64,000 nt of DNA from Bradyrhizobium sp. ORS 278 (GTDB lineage Bacteria; Pseudomonadota; Alphaproteobacteria; Rhizobiales; Xanthobacteraceae), in NCBI RefSeq assembly GCF_000026145.1, contig NC_009445.1:5920501-5984500 (forward strand), given 5' to 3'. Each line of letters opens with the position of its first letter. Within the stretch, counting starts at the first letter, position 1. The translations under genes were made by a program, and so were the position numbers. Below the pieces are notes generated by a model that had not been told where the DNA came from, did no database searches, and saw only the letters and a list, made by a program, of their open reading frames with translations. Shown here piece after piece: positions 53,570-62,734 of this stretch.

Positions 53570-55057
53570 ATGATCAGCCGTAAAAATGTCTGCGTCATCG
53601 GCGCCGGCGTGTCCGGCCTTGCCGCCGCCAAAGCCTTCGCCGCCCGCGGCCACAACGTCACCATCATCGAGCGCAGCGCCGATCTCGGCGGTGTATGGGA
53701 GCCCGCCCGTTCCTATCCCGACGTGCAGACGCAAAGCCCGAAGGATCTCTATCGCTACACCGACAAGGCGATGCCCGAGAGCTATCCGGAGTGGCCGAAG
53801 GGACCACAGGTCTATGCGTATCTCTCCGACTACGCGAGATCCCACGATCTCACGCGCCTGATGCGGCTGAACACGACGGTGAGGTTGATGCAGCGGCGCG
53901 CGGATGGCAAGCCTGGCTGGACGCTCGATCTCATGTCCGGCGAGAGCGAGAGCCGCGAGGACTACGATTTCGTGGCCGTATGCACCGGACAGTTCAACGA
54001 GCCGCAGACGCTCTCGCTTCCAGGCGAGGATGCGTTCAAGGCGGCCGGTGGTGCGATCATGCACTCATCGAAATACAACGACGCCGGCATCGCGCGGGGC
54101 CGCAACGTCGTCGTGCTCGGCGGCTCGAAATCGGCGACCGACCTTGCCGTCAACGCGGTTCGGTCCGGCGCGCGCTCGGTGACCATCGTGTTACGAGAGC
54201 CGGTGTGGCGCATCCCCTACTTCATCGGCGGGCTGATCAACTTCAAGCGCATCCTCTACATCCGTGCGCAGGAGCAGATGTTCGCGAGCTGGGGCATCGG
54301 GCCGCTTTCGCGGCTTGCGCATCTGCTCGCCAAGCCGCTGGTCTGGGCGAATTGGCGCGGCCTGGAGAGCCTGCTCAAGACGCAGCTCAAGCTTGCCAAA
54401 TGCAACATGGTGCCCAAGGAGCGGATCGAGGACGGCGTCAACTGCTCGGTGCCGATCGCGACACCCGACTTCTACCCGATGGTCTCCGACGGCCGTATCA
54501 AGGCGGTGCTCGGTACCTTCGATCACTACGAGCCGAACACGATCGTGGCCAGCACCGGCGAGCGGATCGCGGCCGACGTCGCGGTGCTCGCGATCGGCTA
54601 CAAGCTCGGCGTCCCCTTTCTGTCCGAGACCGACCGCGCAAGGCTGGTCGATCCCGACGGGCAGTACCGCCTGTACCGGCTGATCGCCAATCCCGACCTT
54701 CCCGAGATGGGTTTCGTCGGCTTCAACTCCAGCTTCTGCACCGTGCTCTGCGCGGACATGGCCGCGCATTGGCTGGTGCGCTACGCCGACAGGCAGCTCG
54801 CGCACCAGCCCAGCGAGCGTGAGATGCGCGACAACATCGAGATGATGCTGCACTTCAAGCGCGTCGAGCGGCCGGCGGCGGGCGTGTATGGCGGACTCTG
54901 CGTGGCGCCCTATCACTTCAAGCATTTCGACGAGCTGCTCGCCGATATCGGCGCGACGCGGCGGCGGCGCAGTCCGCTTGCCGAGATGTTCACGCCGCCG
55001 GATGCCGACGCCTATGCCGGCTATCTCGCGTCGGCACCGGCCTACCAGGCTGGCTGA
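53570..55057 (+). CDS. Flavin-containing monooxygenase (FMO/Baeyer-Villiger-like)
   Basis: A 495-residue flavoprotein. The FAD-binding motif is CVIGAGVSGLAAAKAF (GxGxxG at 11-16), with the NADPH-binding motif near 180 (VVVLGGSKSATDLAV). Between them AIMHSSKYNDAG resembles the FMO fingerprint (HxxxY). A FATGY-like segment is LAIGYKLGVPFLSE. It should use NADPH and oxygen to oxygenate an organic N, S or ketone substrate. AGGAGG lies 6 nt before the ATG. It follows the cupin gene by about 280 nt; operon membership is likely but not proven. Confidence 0.92.
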   Translation: MISRKNVCVIGAGVSGLAAAKAFAARGHNVTIIERSADLGGVWEPARSYPDVQTQSPKDLYRYTDKAMPESYPEWPKGPQVYAYLSDYARSHDLTRLMRLNTTVRLMQRRADGKPGWTLDLMSGESESREDYDFVAVCTGQFNEPQTLSLPGEDAFKAAGGAIMHSSKYNDAGIARGRNVVVLGGSKSATDLAVNAVRSGARSVTIVLREPVWRIPYFIGGLINFKRILYIRAQEQMFASWGIGPLSRLAHLLAKPLVWANWRGLESLLKTQLKLAKCNMVPKERIEDGVNCSVPIATPDFYPMVSDGRIKAVLGTFDHYEPNTIVASTGERIAADVAVLAIGYKLGVPFLSETDRARLVDPDGQYRLYRLIANPDLPEMGFVGFNSSFCTVLCADMAAHWLVRYADRQLAHQPSEREMRDNIEMMLHFKRVERPAAGVYGGLCVAPYHFKHFDELLADIGATRRRRSPLAEMFTPPDADAYAGYLASAPAYQAG

Positions 55058-55267
55058 TCCGTCACGGGGCAGCCCCAGGACGGACCAAATCATGCCGCAT
55101 CGAAGGCGGCTTTGAGCGTCGTGCCGGCAGCGGGCGTCGCGTTTCCGGCCGCTCAGTCCGGATACGCGCGCCGGCCCGGCGCTGGTCTTCCCGCCTCAGC
55201 CGGGCTATCCAAGGCGCCCCGCATCCGGCCCTCAGCCGTTTGCCTTCGTTCGCCTTGGAGCTTGTCC

Positions 55268-56062
55268 ATGACCTTGTCGACCCGCCTGCGCACTTTCGGA
55301 CTGGCCGTCTCTGCGGTGTTGATCCTGACCGATGCGGCGCCGGCCGCCGAGATTCACGTGATGATTTCGGGCGGCTTGACGGCGCCCTTCACGGCTCTCG
55401 CACCGGAGTTCGAGCGGCGCACCGGTCACAAGATCGACATCGCGAGGGGCCCATCGATGGGAACCACCACGAACGCCATCCCTGTGCGCCTGGAGCGCGG
55501 CGAGCCGGCGGATGTGCTGATCATGGTGGGCTATGCGCTCAGCGATCTCACCACGAAGGGCAAGGTGACGCCTGACAGCCGCGTCGATCTTGCCAACTCG
55601 CCGATCGCGATCGCCGTGAAATCTGGCACGCCCCACCCCGATATTTCCAACGCCGATGCCGTGAAGCGGATGCTGATCGCCGCCAAATCGATCGCCTATT
55701 CCGACAGCGCCAGCGGCGTCTATGTCTCGACGGAGATGTTCGACAAGCTCGGCATCAAGGAGCAGATGAAGGACAAGGCGCGCATGATCCCGGCCACTCC
55801 TGTCGGCGAGATCGTCGCCAAGGGCGAAGCCGAGATCGGATTTCAGCAGCTCAGCGAGCTCAAGCCGGTGCACGGCATCGACATCGTCGGGCCGCTGCCG
55901 GCGGGCCTGCAGAAGATCACAGTCTTCTCGGCAGGTATCACCACCAGCGCCAGGGAGCCGGAGGCAGGCAAGGCGCTCATCAAGTTCCTGACGTCGCCTG
56001 ATGCCCGCAAGGTGATCGAGGAGAGCGGCCTGGAGCCGATCGTGCACAAATCGCCGAACTGA
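55268..56062 (+). CDS. Periplasmic solute-binding protein, ModA-like
   Basis: A 264-residue exported binding protein. Signal peptide 1-27 (LRTFGLAVSAVLILTDAAPA, cut near AEI). The mature part resembles the extracellular molybdate/organic-anion binding group (SBP_bac_11): IHVMISGGLTAPFTALAPEF, ADVLIMVGYALSDLT, and an ASGVYVSTEMFDKLGI hinge segment. Typical molybdate contacts cannot be confirmed. No modB or modC follows. GGAG precedes the ATG at 55268. It follows the monooxygenase gene by 210 nt, possibly in the same regulon. Confidence 0.88.
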   Translation: MTLSTRLRTFGLAVSAVLILTDAAPAAEIHVMISGGLTAPFTALAPEFERRTGHKIDIARGPSMGTTTNAIPVRLERGEPADVLIMVGYALSDLTTKGKVTPDSRVDLANSPIAIAVKSGTPHPDISNADAVKRMLIAAKSIAYSDSASGVYVSTEMFDKLGIKEQMKDKARMIPATPVGEIVAKGEAEIGFQQLSELKPVHGIDIVGPLPAGLQKITVFSAGITTSAREPEAGKALIKFLTSPDARKVIEESGLEPIVHKSPN

Positions 56063-56086
56063 TCGATGCGAACCGGACCATTCGAG

Positions 56087-56112
56087 CTCCCCGCACCCGA
56101 AGCTGCGGGGAG
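56087..56112. terminator. Hairpin between convergent genes
   Basis: CTCCCCGCA, an 8-nt loop, TGCGGGGAG. It lies between two convergent solute-binding protein genes; there is no clear T-tract on either side. Confidence 0.5.
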
Positions 56113-56146
56113 ATGAAGCGGGACGCTTACGACGGCGAGGACGGGA

Positions 56147-56944
56147 CTACTGGGTGAGCAGCGTCGACTCGCTCAGATTGTTGGCTCCATAGGCCTTCTT
56201 CAAAAGGCCGTTGGCCTTTGCCTCGGTCATGAACTTGGTGACGAACGCCAATGACTGGGGGTGCTTTTGCGGCACGGCGACGGCCGTGTCGGTCTTCTTG
56301 AAGGTCTCGTTCAACACCTTCGTGCCCGGAATCTGCTTGGCCATGATGTTGAGTTGATCGCGCGCCAAGGTCAGCGCATCGATCTCGCCCGCCGCGAGCA
56401 GAGCATAGACCTCCTCGTAGGATTTGAAGCCCGTGACGGTCGCCTTCTTCAGGAACGCCTTGGCCCCGCGCAACACCGTGGTGTCGTTGATGGCCGCCAC
56501 CTCGGTGCCCTCATGATCGAGCGCGGCAATATTCGGAATGTCCATGCCCGCCCGGATGATGAACGTGGTGTCGACGGAATCGTAGACCGGGCCGAACGAG
56601 ACCTTGGCCTCGCGCTCGGCGTCCTTCGGGAAGAAGGTCACATCCCAGGACCCCTGCGCGGCGCCTTCGAGGATCGCATTCGAATTCGGATGCTCGACAA
56701 ATTCAACGGGGACGCCGATCTGCGCAGCCATCGCCTTCCCAAGCTCGACCGGAACGCCGGACACACTGCTGTCGGACTTGACGCACCAGAACGCGCCACC
56801 CGCCGGTCCGACAGCGACCGCGACACGGAGCTTGCCGGTCGGCGCAATCTCTTCCTTCAAGCCGGCCGCAGCAGCGCTGTTGCTGAACAACGCAAATGCC
56901 GCAGCGACGAGCGCTGCATTGCGCAGCCAGTGCCACTTCAACAT
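56147..56944 (-). CDS. Family-3 solute-binding protein (amino-acid type)
   Basis: A 265-residue exported binding protein. Signal peptide to about residue 27 (ALFSNSAAAAG). SBP_bac_3 fold: IAPTGKLRVAVAVGPAGGAFW, SGVPVELGKAMAAQIGVPVE, WDVTFFPKDAEREAKVSFGP, and the closing segment AKANGLLKKAYGANNL. The usual Tyr/Asp/Arg amino-acid contacts are not clearly placed, so the ligand is open. No permease or ATPase adjacent. It is a close paralogue (over half of residues identical by eye, same length) of the gene at 60600-61397, on the same strand. Confidence 0.9.
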   Translation of the reverse strand: MLKWHWLRNAALVAAAFALFSNSAAAAGLKEEIAPTGKLRVAVAVGPAGGAFWCVKSDSSVSGVPVELGKAMAAQIGVPVEFVEHPNSNAILEGAAQGSWDVTFFPKDAEREAKVSFGPVYDSVDTTFIIRAGMDIPNIAALDHEGTEVAAINDTTVLRGAKAFLKKATVTGFKSYEEVYALLAAGEIDALTLARDQLNIMAKQIPGTKVLNETFKKTDTAVAVPQKHPQSLAFVTKFMTEAKANGLLKKAYGANNLSESTLLTQ

Positions 56945-57109
56945 GGCCCTCTCCCATAGAATTGCAAAGGTGAAACCGGACGCACCTTGCCGGGAGCACT
57001 GTTAAATACAGCTTACTTTCGTCACGCAAAGCAGCAAACGGCGCGCGAAACTTGCGCGCCGCGATTACCGTTTCCAATTAGCCGATACCGAAAACCAATT
57101 AAGCGCGAC

Positions 57110-57349
57110 TTAAACGCAGCGTCGAACCCAGACGCCGTTCACCAGCACGGTCCGGCAGGCCGTGGTCGCGGCCGCCACCGGCGGCTTGCGCACGACGACG
57201 GCGCCGGCCGCACCGGCACAGCCGGCACGGACGACGCCGCGTGCGCAAACAACGGCGTTCGCGTCCGACACTGCGAGAAACGGCATCAGTGCCAGCACGA
57301 ACAGCCCGCACAGAGTCGAAAGAATCATACGTGATAAAATAGCGCGCAT
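57110..57349 (-). CDS. Small exported Cys-containing protein
   Basis: A 79-residue protein: signal peptide (MRAILSRMILSTLCGLFVLA) then VVCARGVVRAGCAGAAGAVV and a C-terminal CRTVLVNGVWVRRC. Four Cys in the mature part suggest two disulfides. Proteins of this VCARGV..AGCAGP type occur widely in Bradyrhizobium; function unknown. ATG 57349 follows AGGAG. An in-frame TTG two codons upstream was rejected. Confidence 0.8.
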   Translation of the reverse strand: MRAILSRMILSTLCGLFVLALMPFLAVSDANAVVCARGVVRAGCAGAAGAVVVRKPPVAAATTACRTVLVNGVWVRRCV

Positions 57350-57504
57350 TGCCAACTCCTGACGATCATCATCCGATTAGTAAAATATCCACCCTGTCTG
57401 GACTCTGCCGCTGATGTCGTCGCCCGGCAACTGGGACAATTTGGGTGGATCGACCTATCGGATCGGCACCGTTGCACGATGCCGTGCATGAACAGCCGCT
57501 CCCG

Positions 57505-58407
57505 TTACCGGCTGGCGGCGAACTGAGCGAGCTTGCCCCGGCAGGCCGGCGACAGCGACCCCGCATTGGCGGCGAGACATTGCGCCACCCGACCACCGCC
57601 AGGCTCGACGCCGCCGCAGAAGGCGCGCGCATCCGAGCCGCAGGCGGCTCGCACGATACGCAATTCCTCCAGCGGCCGAAGCGGACGCAGTACCATGGCG
57701 GGCGCGGCGGGAGCAGCGGTGACGGCGGCTGTCGTGGCAGGGGTATCGACCGTCGCTGCTGCCGCTTTCGGTGCCGCAGCACCACCGCTCGCCGCCGTGA
57801 TCGCCTGCGCGCAGGATGCAGACACCTTCGTCTTGTTCTGCTCGAGGCACTGCAGAGCGGCAGAGCCGCCCGGCGGAACGCTGCTGCAGACCTTTCGGTA
57901 ATCCGAGCTGCAGGCACTGCGGATCGCCGCCAGTTGCGCGTCGCTGGGCTTCGCCGCCGGCGCGGCCGCTGCAGATTTCGTGGGCTCTGGCTTTGTCAGC
58001 TCGGGCTTCGCCGCGACGACCGCTTGAGCCGGAGGTGCCGCCGGCGGCGCGGGCTGCGCCGCCGCCTTCGGCGCCTCGGCAGGCTTGCTCGCTTCGGCCG
58101 CTTCGGGCTTCGGAGGCGGCGCGGCAGGCTTCGTCTCGGCCGCCGCCGGCTTGGTCTCGCTCGCCGGCCCGAGCGCCTTCACTGCCGTCTGACAGGACGA
58201 CGACAGGCTGGCCATGTTCTTCTGCAGGCATTGAAACGCCGGCGCGCCGCCGGGCGGCACGCTGGAGCATTTCGCCATGTAGTCCGACCGGCATGCGGAT
58301 TTGATCGCGTTGCGCTGAGCATCGGATTGCGCCGGGGCTTGCGTCGCTGCGAGGCTCGTTCCAAGCGCCACGGCGAGCAGAACAGTCCATCTGCAAGGTG
58401 TGATCAT
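57505..58407 (-). CDS. Exported protein with three Cys-rich (GLG1-type) repeats
   Basis: A 300-residue exported protein. Signal peptide 1-26 (ALGTSLAATQAPA). Three repeats of about 45 residues are spaced by long Ala/Pro/Lys linkers: near 30-75 (ACRSDYMAKCSSVPPGG...CLQKN...SC), near 155-200 (ACSSDYRKVCSSVPPGG...CLEQN...SC) and near 250-295 (ACGSDARAFCGGVEPGG...CLAAN...AC). Each has four Cys in C-x(6-7)-C-x(12-14)-C-x(10-12)-C order, which resembles the cysteine-rich GLG1 repeat of eukaryotic Golgi proteins. Role unknown; it should be disulfide-bonded in the periplasm. Confidence 0.88.
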   Translation of the reverse strand: MITPCRWTVLLAVALGTSLAATQAPAQSDAQRNAIKSACRSDYMAKCSSVPPGGAPAFQCLQKNMASLSSSCQTAVKALGPASETKPAAAETKPAAPPPKPEAAEASKPAEAPKAAAQPAPPAAPPAQAVVAAKPELTKPEPTKSAAAAPAAKPSDAQLAAIRSACSSDYRKVCSSVPPGGSAALQCLEQNKTKVSASCAQAITAASGGAAAPKAAAATVDTPATTAAVTAAPAAPAMVLRPLRPLEELRIVRAACGSDARAFCGGVEPGGGRVAQCLAANAGSLSPACRGKLAQFAASR

Positions 58408-58787
58408 CGTCCATCCTCAATCAGTTTGAGCTTCAATCTGGTGCCGCCACGCAGCTGTCACGGCGGCGATAAGAGCTTGTCAGTATCAGCACGACCACGT
58501 GCATCGCCCTGGTGAGGCGACCAGGAACGTCTGCTCGGAATGAGCGCGGAAGCTGCGCTGCCGCGCGCGGCTCGGCAAGTGGGAAAATTTGGGTGCATCC
58601 GCAGCATCAGCAGATTTCTTTGTGCGGCTCCCCTTGCTTGCGGGTATCGCCGCCGGGCATTTGTTGTTATGCAGACGCCATCATCGTTGTTTGTTGCTTG
58701 CCACTGCCATTGTCTCGACAGTCATTGCATATGGACCGCGGAATGACGCCGAGCAATTCTCCCCGACAGTCCCGCTCGACATCGAAG
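58408..58787. other. Intergenic region before the RND remnant
   Basis: A 380-nt stretch with no recognisable gene. It contains the promoter region of the Cys-rich repeat protein gene and the junction where RND homology begins (about 58788). The lost first third of the RND gene is not seen here. Confidence 0.45.
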
Positions 58788-60599
58788 ATGGCGGAATTGT
58801 CGAAAAGCTTCCCGCAAGGAATTCAATACGACACGCCGTTCGACACCACCAAGTTCGTCAATGCCTCGATCCACGAGGTCTACAAGACCTTGATCGAGGC
58901 CGGCGTGCTGGTGCTGATCGTGATCCTGATCTTCCTGCAGGACTGGCGCGCGATGCTGGTGCCGACCACGACGGTGCCGGTGACGATCATCGGCGCCTTC
59001 GCGGCGATGGCGGCGCTCGGCTTCACCATCAACCTCTCGACCCTGTTCGCCATCGTGCTGGCGATCGGCATCGTGGTGGACGACGCGATCGTCGTCGTCG
59101 AGGGCGCGGCCCACAATATCGAGCGCGGCATGAACGGCCACGACGCGGCGATCCGAGCGATGGACCAGCTGTTCGCACCGATCGTTGGCGTCACGCTGGT
59201 GCTGATCGCCGTGTTCCTGCCCGCCGCCTTTCTGCCCGGCCTCACAGGGAGGATTTACGCCCAATTCGCGCTGGTCATCGCCGCGACCGCCCTTCTCTCG
59301 GCCATCAATGCAGCAATGTTGAAACCGACGCAACGCGCGCTGTGGCTGCGGCCTCCGGTGCCGGTGGAGAAGCGCAACATCGTCTATCGGGCCTTTAACA
59401 ATCTCTATGCGCGGCTGGAGCGGCGCTACACCAATCTCATCGGGCGGCTTGTCAGGCACAGCACCGCATCCGTCGTCATCGCCCTGATCCTGATCGCAGC
59501 CGGCGGCTATGGATTGTCGCGGGTGCCGACCGGCTTCCTGCCGATCGAGGACCAGGGCTATCTGATCGCCGCCATGCAGCTGCCCGACGGCGCCTCGCTG
59601 GAGCGGACCCAGAAGGCGCTCGACAGGGTCGGCACCATCGCGAAGGCCACGCCCGGCGTCGCCCAAATCATCACCATCGCCGGCATCTCCGCGCTCGACA
59701 ACAGCGCCAGCCTCGCCAATTCCGGCGTCGCCTACATCATCCTCACGGACTGGGAGTCGCGCGGCCAGGGTGAGGACCTGCGCTCCCTCGTCTACGGCCT
59801 CAACCACAGGCTCGCCGAGGTGATCGAGGCGCGCAGCCTGGTGCTGCCGCCGCCGCCGATCCAGGGTATCGGCAATGCCGCCGGCTTCGCCATGCAGGTC
59901 GAGCTGCGCGACGGCAACAGCGATTACGCCAAGCTCCAAGCGATGACGTCCGCGATCGTCGCCAGCGCTCAGAGCCAGAGCACGCTGCAGCGCGTCCAAT
60001 CGCCGTTCCGCGCCATGGTGCCGCAGTTCGACGTCGAGATCGACCGGGTGAAGACGCAGACCCTCCACGTTACCACCGACCAGGTGTTCTCGGCCTTGTC
60101 GTCCTACCTCGGCGCCTCCTACGTCAACCAGTTCAACAAGTTCGGCCGCGTGTTCCAGGTCTATGTGCAGGCCGATTCCACCGCGCGGCTGACGCCGCGG
60201 CAGATCGAGAGCCTGATGGTGCGCAACCAGAGCGGCGACATGATCCCGCTCGGCACGGTGGCGACGGTCAAGCCCGCGGTCGGACCGTCGCTGATCAGCC
60301 TCTACAATCTTTATCCCTCCGCCACCGTCGTCGGCCTGCCGGCGCAGGGCTATTCGTCCGGGCAGTCGCTCAAGCTGATGGAACAGATCGCGCAACAGAC
60401 GCTTCCACCGGGCGCGGGTTATGAATGGACTGCGATGTCGTATCAGGAGAAGGCCGTCTCGAATCAGATCTATCTCACCTTCGGTCTTGCTCTCCTCCTC
60501 GTCTATCTCGTGCTCGCCGGCCAGTATGAAAGCTGGTACGCGCCGGTCTCAGTCATCCTCGCGGTGCCGCTGTCGCTGCTCGGGCCGATGGCGGTGCTG
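58788..60599 (+). pseudogene. RND efflux pump (HAE1/AcrB-type) remnant, truncated at both ends
   Basis: About 604 uninterrupted codons that correspond to the central part of an AcrB-like pump. It starts in MAELSKSFPQGIQYDTPFDT, which aligns with about residue 310 of AcrB, so the first porter domain and TM1 are missing. TM2-TM6 are present, with VVDDAIVVVEG in TM4 (the two proton-relay Asp retained), then the second porter half, then TM8-9 (QYESWYAPVSVILAVPLSLL). Homology stops at about AcrB residue 895, so the last three to four helices are missing. The frame runs on only as antisense of the next gene. Such a protein could not pump; call it a remnant. Confidence 0.85.
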
Positions 60600-61397
60600 C
60601 TACTGCGTTCGCAGCGGCGTCTCCTTCAATCCGTTGGCGTCGTAAGCCTTGCGCAGCAGCCCGTTCGAGGCCGCGTCGGTCATGAAGCTGCTGACGAAGG
60701 CCAGCGCCTTGTCATGCCCGAGCGGGACAGCCACCGCCGTCACCGTCTTCTTGAAGGTCTCGTCGAGCACCCGCGTGCCCGGGATCTTCCTGGCCATCGC
60801 GTCGAGCTGGTCGCGCGACAGGGCGAAGGCATCGATCTCGCCTCGCTGCAGCAGGCCGAAGATCTCGTCATAGGTCTGATAGCCGGTGACGCTGGCGTTC
60901 TTCAGATGCGCCTTGGCGCCGCGCATCGTCGTCGTGTTGTTCACGGCCGCGACCTTGATGCCCGGCTGGTCGAGGGCCGAAAAGCTCGTTACCGGCGAGC
61001 CCGGCTTGACGATGTAGGTCGCATCCGCGACCTCGTAGATCGGGCCGAACGCCATCCTGGTCTCGCGCTCCGGATCCTTCGGCAGGAACGTCACATCCCA
61101 GGTGCCCTTGTCGGCCGCATCGGTGATCTGGCCGGAGTTCTGGTGCACGACGTAGTCGACGGGCACACCGAGCCTGTCGGCCATCGCGCGGCCGAGATCG
61201 ACGGGGACGCCGGAATAGCCGGTCTCGGTCCTGGTCGACCAGAACGCGCCGCCCGCGGGGCTGATCGCGATCGCCACGCGCAGCTTGCCGGTGGGCGCGA
61301 TCTCGTCCTTCAGCTCGGCGGCTCCGCCGTGAGATGATGTCATCATGCTCGCCACGACGGCCAGCGCCGCCACGAGCAGCCCGCGCCACCGGCCCAT
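60600..61397 (-). CDS. Family-3 solute-binding protein, paralogue
   Basis: A 265-residue exported binding protein with signal peptide (LLVAALAVVASMMTSSHGGA). It is a paralogue of the gene at 56147-56944 (same length; shared segments include EIAPTGKLRVA, PAGGAFW, SGVPVDLG and the IPGTRVLDETFKKT core). The stop codon (TAG) lies exactly where RND homology on the other strand ends. No permease or ATPase nearby; ligand unknown. A hinge and ligand face of SBP_bac_3 type are expected but contact residues were not confirmed. Confidence 0.9.
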   Translation of the reverse strand: MGRWRGLLVAALAVVASMMTSSHGGAAELKDEIAPTGKLRVAIAISPAGGAFWSTRTETGYSGVPVDLGRAMADRLGVPVDYVVHQNSGQITDAADKGTWDVTFLPKDPERETRMAFGPIYEVADATYIVKPGSPVTSFSALDQPGIKVAAVNNTTTMRGAKAHLKNASVTGYQTYDEIFGLLQRGEIDAFALSRDQLDAMARKIPGTRVLDETFKKTVTAVAVPLGHDKALAFVSSFMTDAASNGLLRKAYDANGLKETPLRTQ

Positions 61398-61463
61398 CGT
61401 TCCCTCCCCGTTGTGTTGGTGGACATCATGACGTGCGGACCGTCCAAAGCAAGCGCCTCGTTC

Positions 61464-62672
61464 TCACTCCGCCGGTGCCTCCCGCAACGCCGGCCGCTTC
61501 GCGGGCAGCTCCGGCGGCAAGATCAGCGCGGCGATGATCGCGACCAGGGCAAGCGCCGCGAAGGCCTGCAGCATGGTGACGAAGCCGCCGCGCTCATACA
61601 GCCACGCGACCAGGCCGATCGAGGCGCCGGCTGCCGTGAAGCCGACGAAGTAGCGCACCGCATAGGCGCGCGAGCGCCACTCCTCGGCGGTGTATTTGCC
61701 GACCATCGCGTCATTGACGGTCACCTGACCGAACGCGCCCATGACGATCCCGATCGAGGCCACGATCAGTGCCCCGTCGCGCGCATCGGCGGCGAGATAG
61801 AGCAGCGGCGCCAGCATCAGCGAGAGCGGCAGCGCGACGGCTTTCAGCGTGTGGCGATCGAGCAAGCGGCCGATTGTGTACTGCGTCATCGCGCCGAAGA
61901 CGTAGACGCACGCCGCGATCACGCCCAGCAGCGCCGGGCTTTGCGTCAGCCCTGAAAGCCGCTCCGCGAACAGCTTTGGCAGCGCCACGGTGATCGCGTT
62001 GAACGTCGTGGAGATCGCGATGACCACCAGCAGCAGCGCCAGCACCACGCGCCACATCTGCTCGCGCGCGACACGCGCCTGCGCCGCCGCCTGCTTCGAT
62101 CCGCGGCGATCCTCATGCGCGACCAGCATCGCGAAGATCACGCCGATGCCGATCGTGATGACCCCGGGCACGATGAAGGCGAAGCGCCAGCCGAGATATT
62201 GCCCCACCACGCCGGTCACCAATGCCGACGAGGCGACGCCGAGATTGCCGAACACGCCGTTCAGCCCCATATCGCGGCCGAGACGGTCGGCATAGGACAC
62301 CAGCATCGCGGTTCCCACCGGATGATAGATCGAGGCGAACAGGCCGATCGCGAACAGCGCCGCGCCGAGCTGCCAGGGCGTCTGCACCAGGCCAACCGAG
62401 ATCATCGATAGCCCAATGCCGAGATAGAAGATCAGCATCATGTGCCGCCGGCTCCAGCGGTCGCCGAGCCAGCCAGTCAGCAGCGCGCCGGCCCCGAAGG
62501 CGATGAAGCCCGGCGTCGCGTAGGGCAGCAAATCCGCATAGGCCATACCCAGGGCCGGGCCCATGATGATGACCGCGGCCGCGAAGATCAGCATCGCATA
62601 ATGGTCGATGAAATGGGCCGCGTTGACGAAGCCGATGACGCGGCTTGGTCTGTTCCGGCTTGGGCTGTTCAT
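61464..62672 (-). CDS. MFS transporter
   Basis: A 402-residue transporter with 12 predicted helices. The A-like motif between helices 2 and 3 is LTGWLGDRWSRRHMML. A central loop with AHEDRRGSKQAAAQARV divides the halves. The pattern ALFAIGLFASIYHPVGTAML is typical of a small MFS group of proteobacteria often annotated as permeases of unknown substrate. ATG 62672. It diverges from an AraC-type gene 62 nt away, which probably controls it. Confidence 0.9.
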   Translation of the reverse strand: MNSPSRNRPSRVIGFVNAAHFIDHYAMLIFAAAVIIMGPALGMAYADLLPYATPGFIAFGAGALLTGWLGDRWSRRHMMLIFYLGIGLSMISVGLVQTPWQLGAALFAIGLFASIYHPVGTAMLVSYADRLGRDMGLNGVFGNLGVASSALVTGVVGQYLGWRFAFIVPGVITIGIGVIFAMLVAHEDRRGSKQAAAQARVAREQMWRVVLALLLVVIAISTTFNAITVALPKLFAERLSGLTQSPALLGVIAACVYVFGAMTQYTIGRLLDRHTLKAVALPLSLMLAPLLYLAADARDGALIVASIGIVMGAFGQVTVNDAMVGKYTAEEWRSRAYAVRYFVGFTAAGASIGLVAWLYERGGFVTMLQAFAALALVAIIAALILPPELPAKRPALREAPAE

Positions 62673-62734
62673 GAGCGTGTCCTCGATTCCCGGATAAATC
62701 GGTTATACTGGCTCGCCCCAACGAGAAGCCGCCA

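Noticed and set aside
58512..61337. A single 941-residue frame through the RND region
   Set aside because: Only the middle third is RND-like; the last 240 codons are the antisense of a solute-binding protein gene, and the first 90 have no family similarity.
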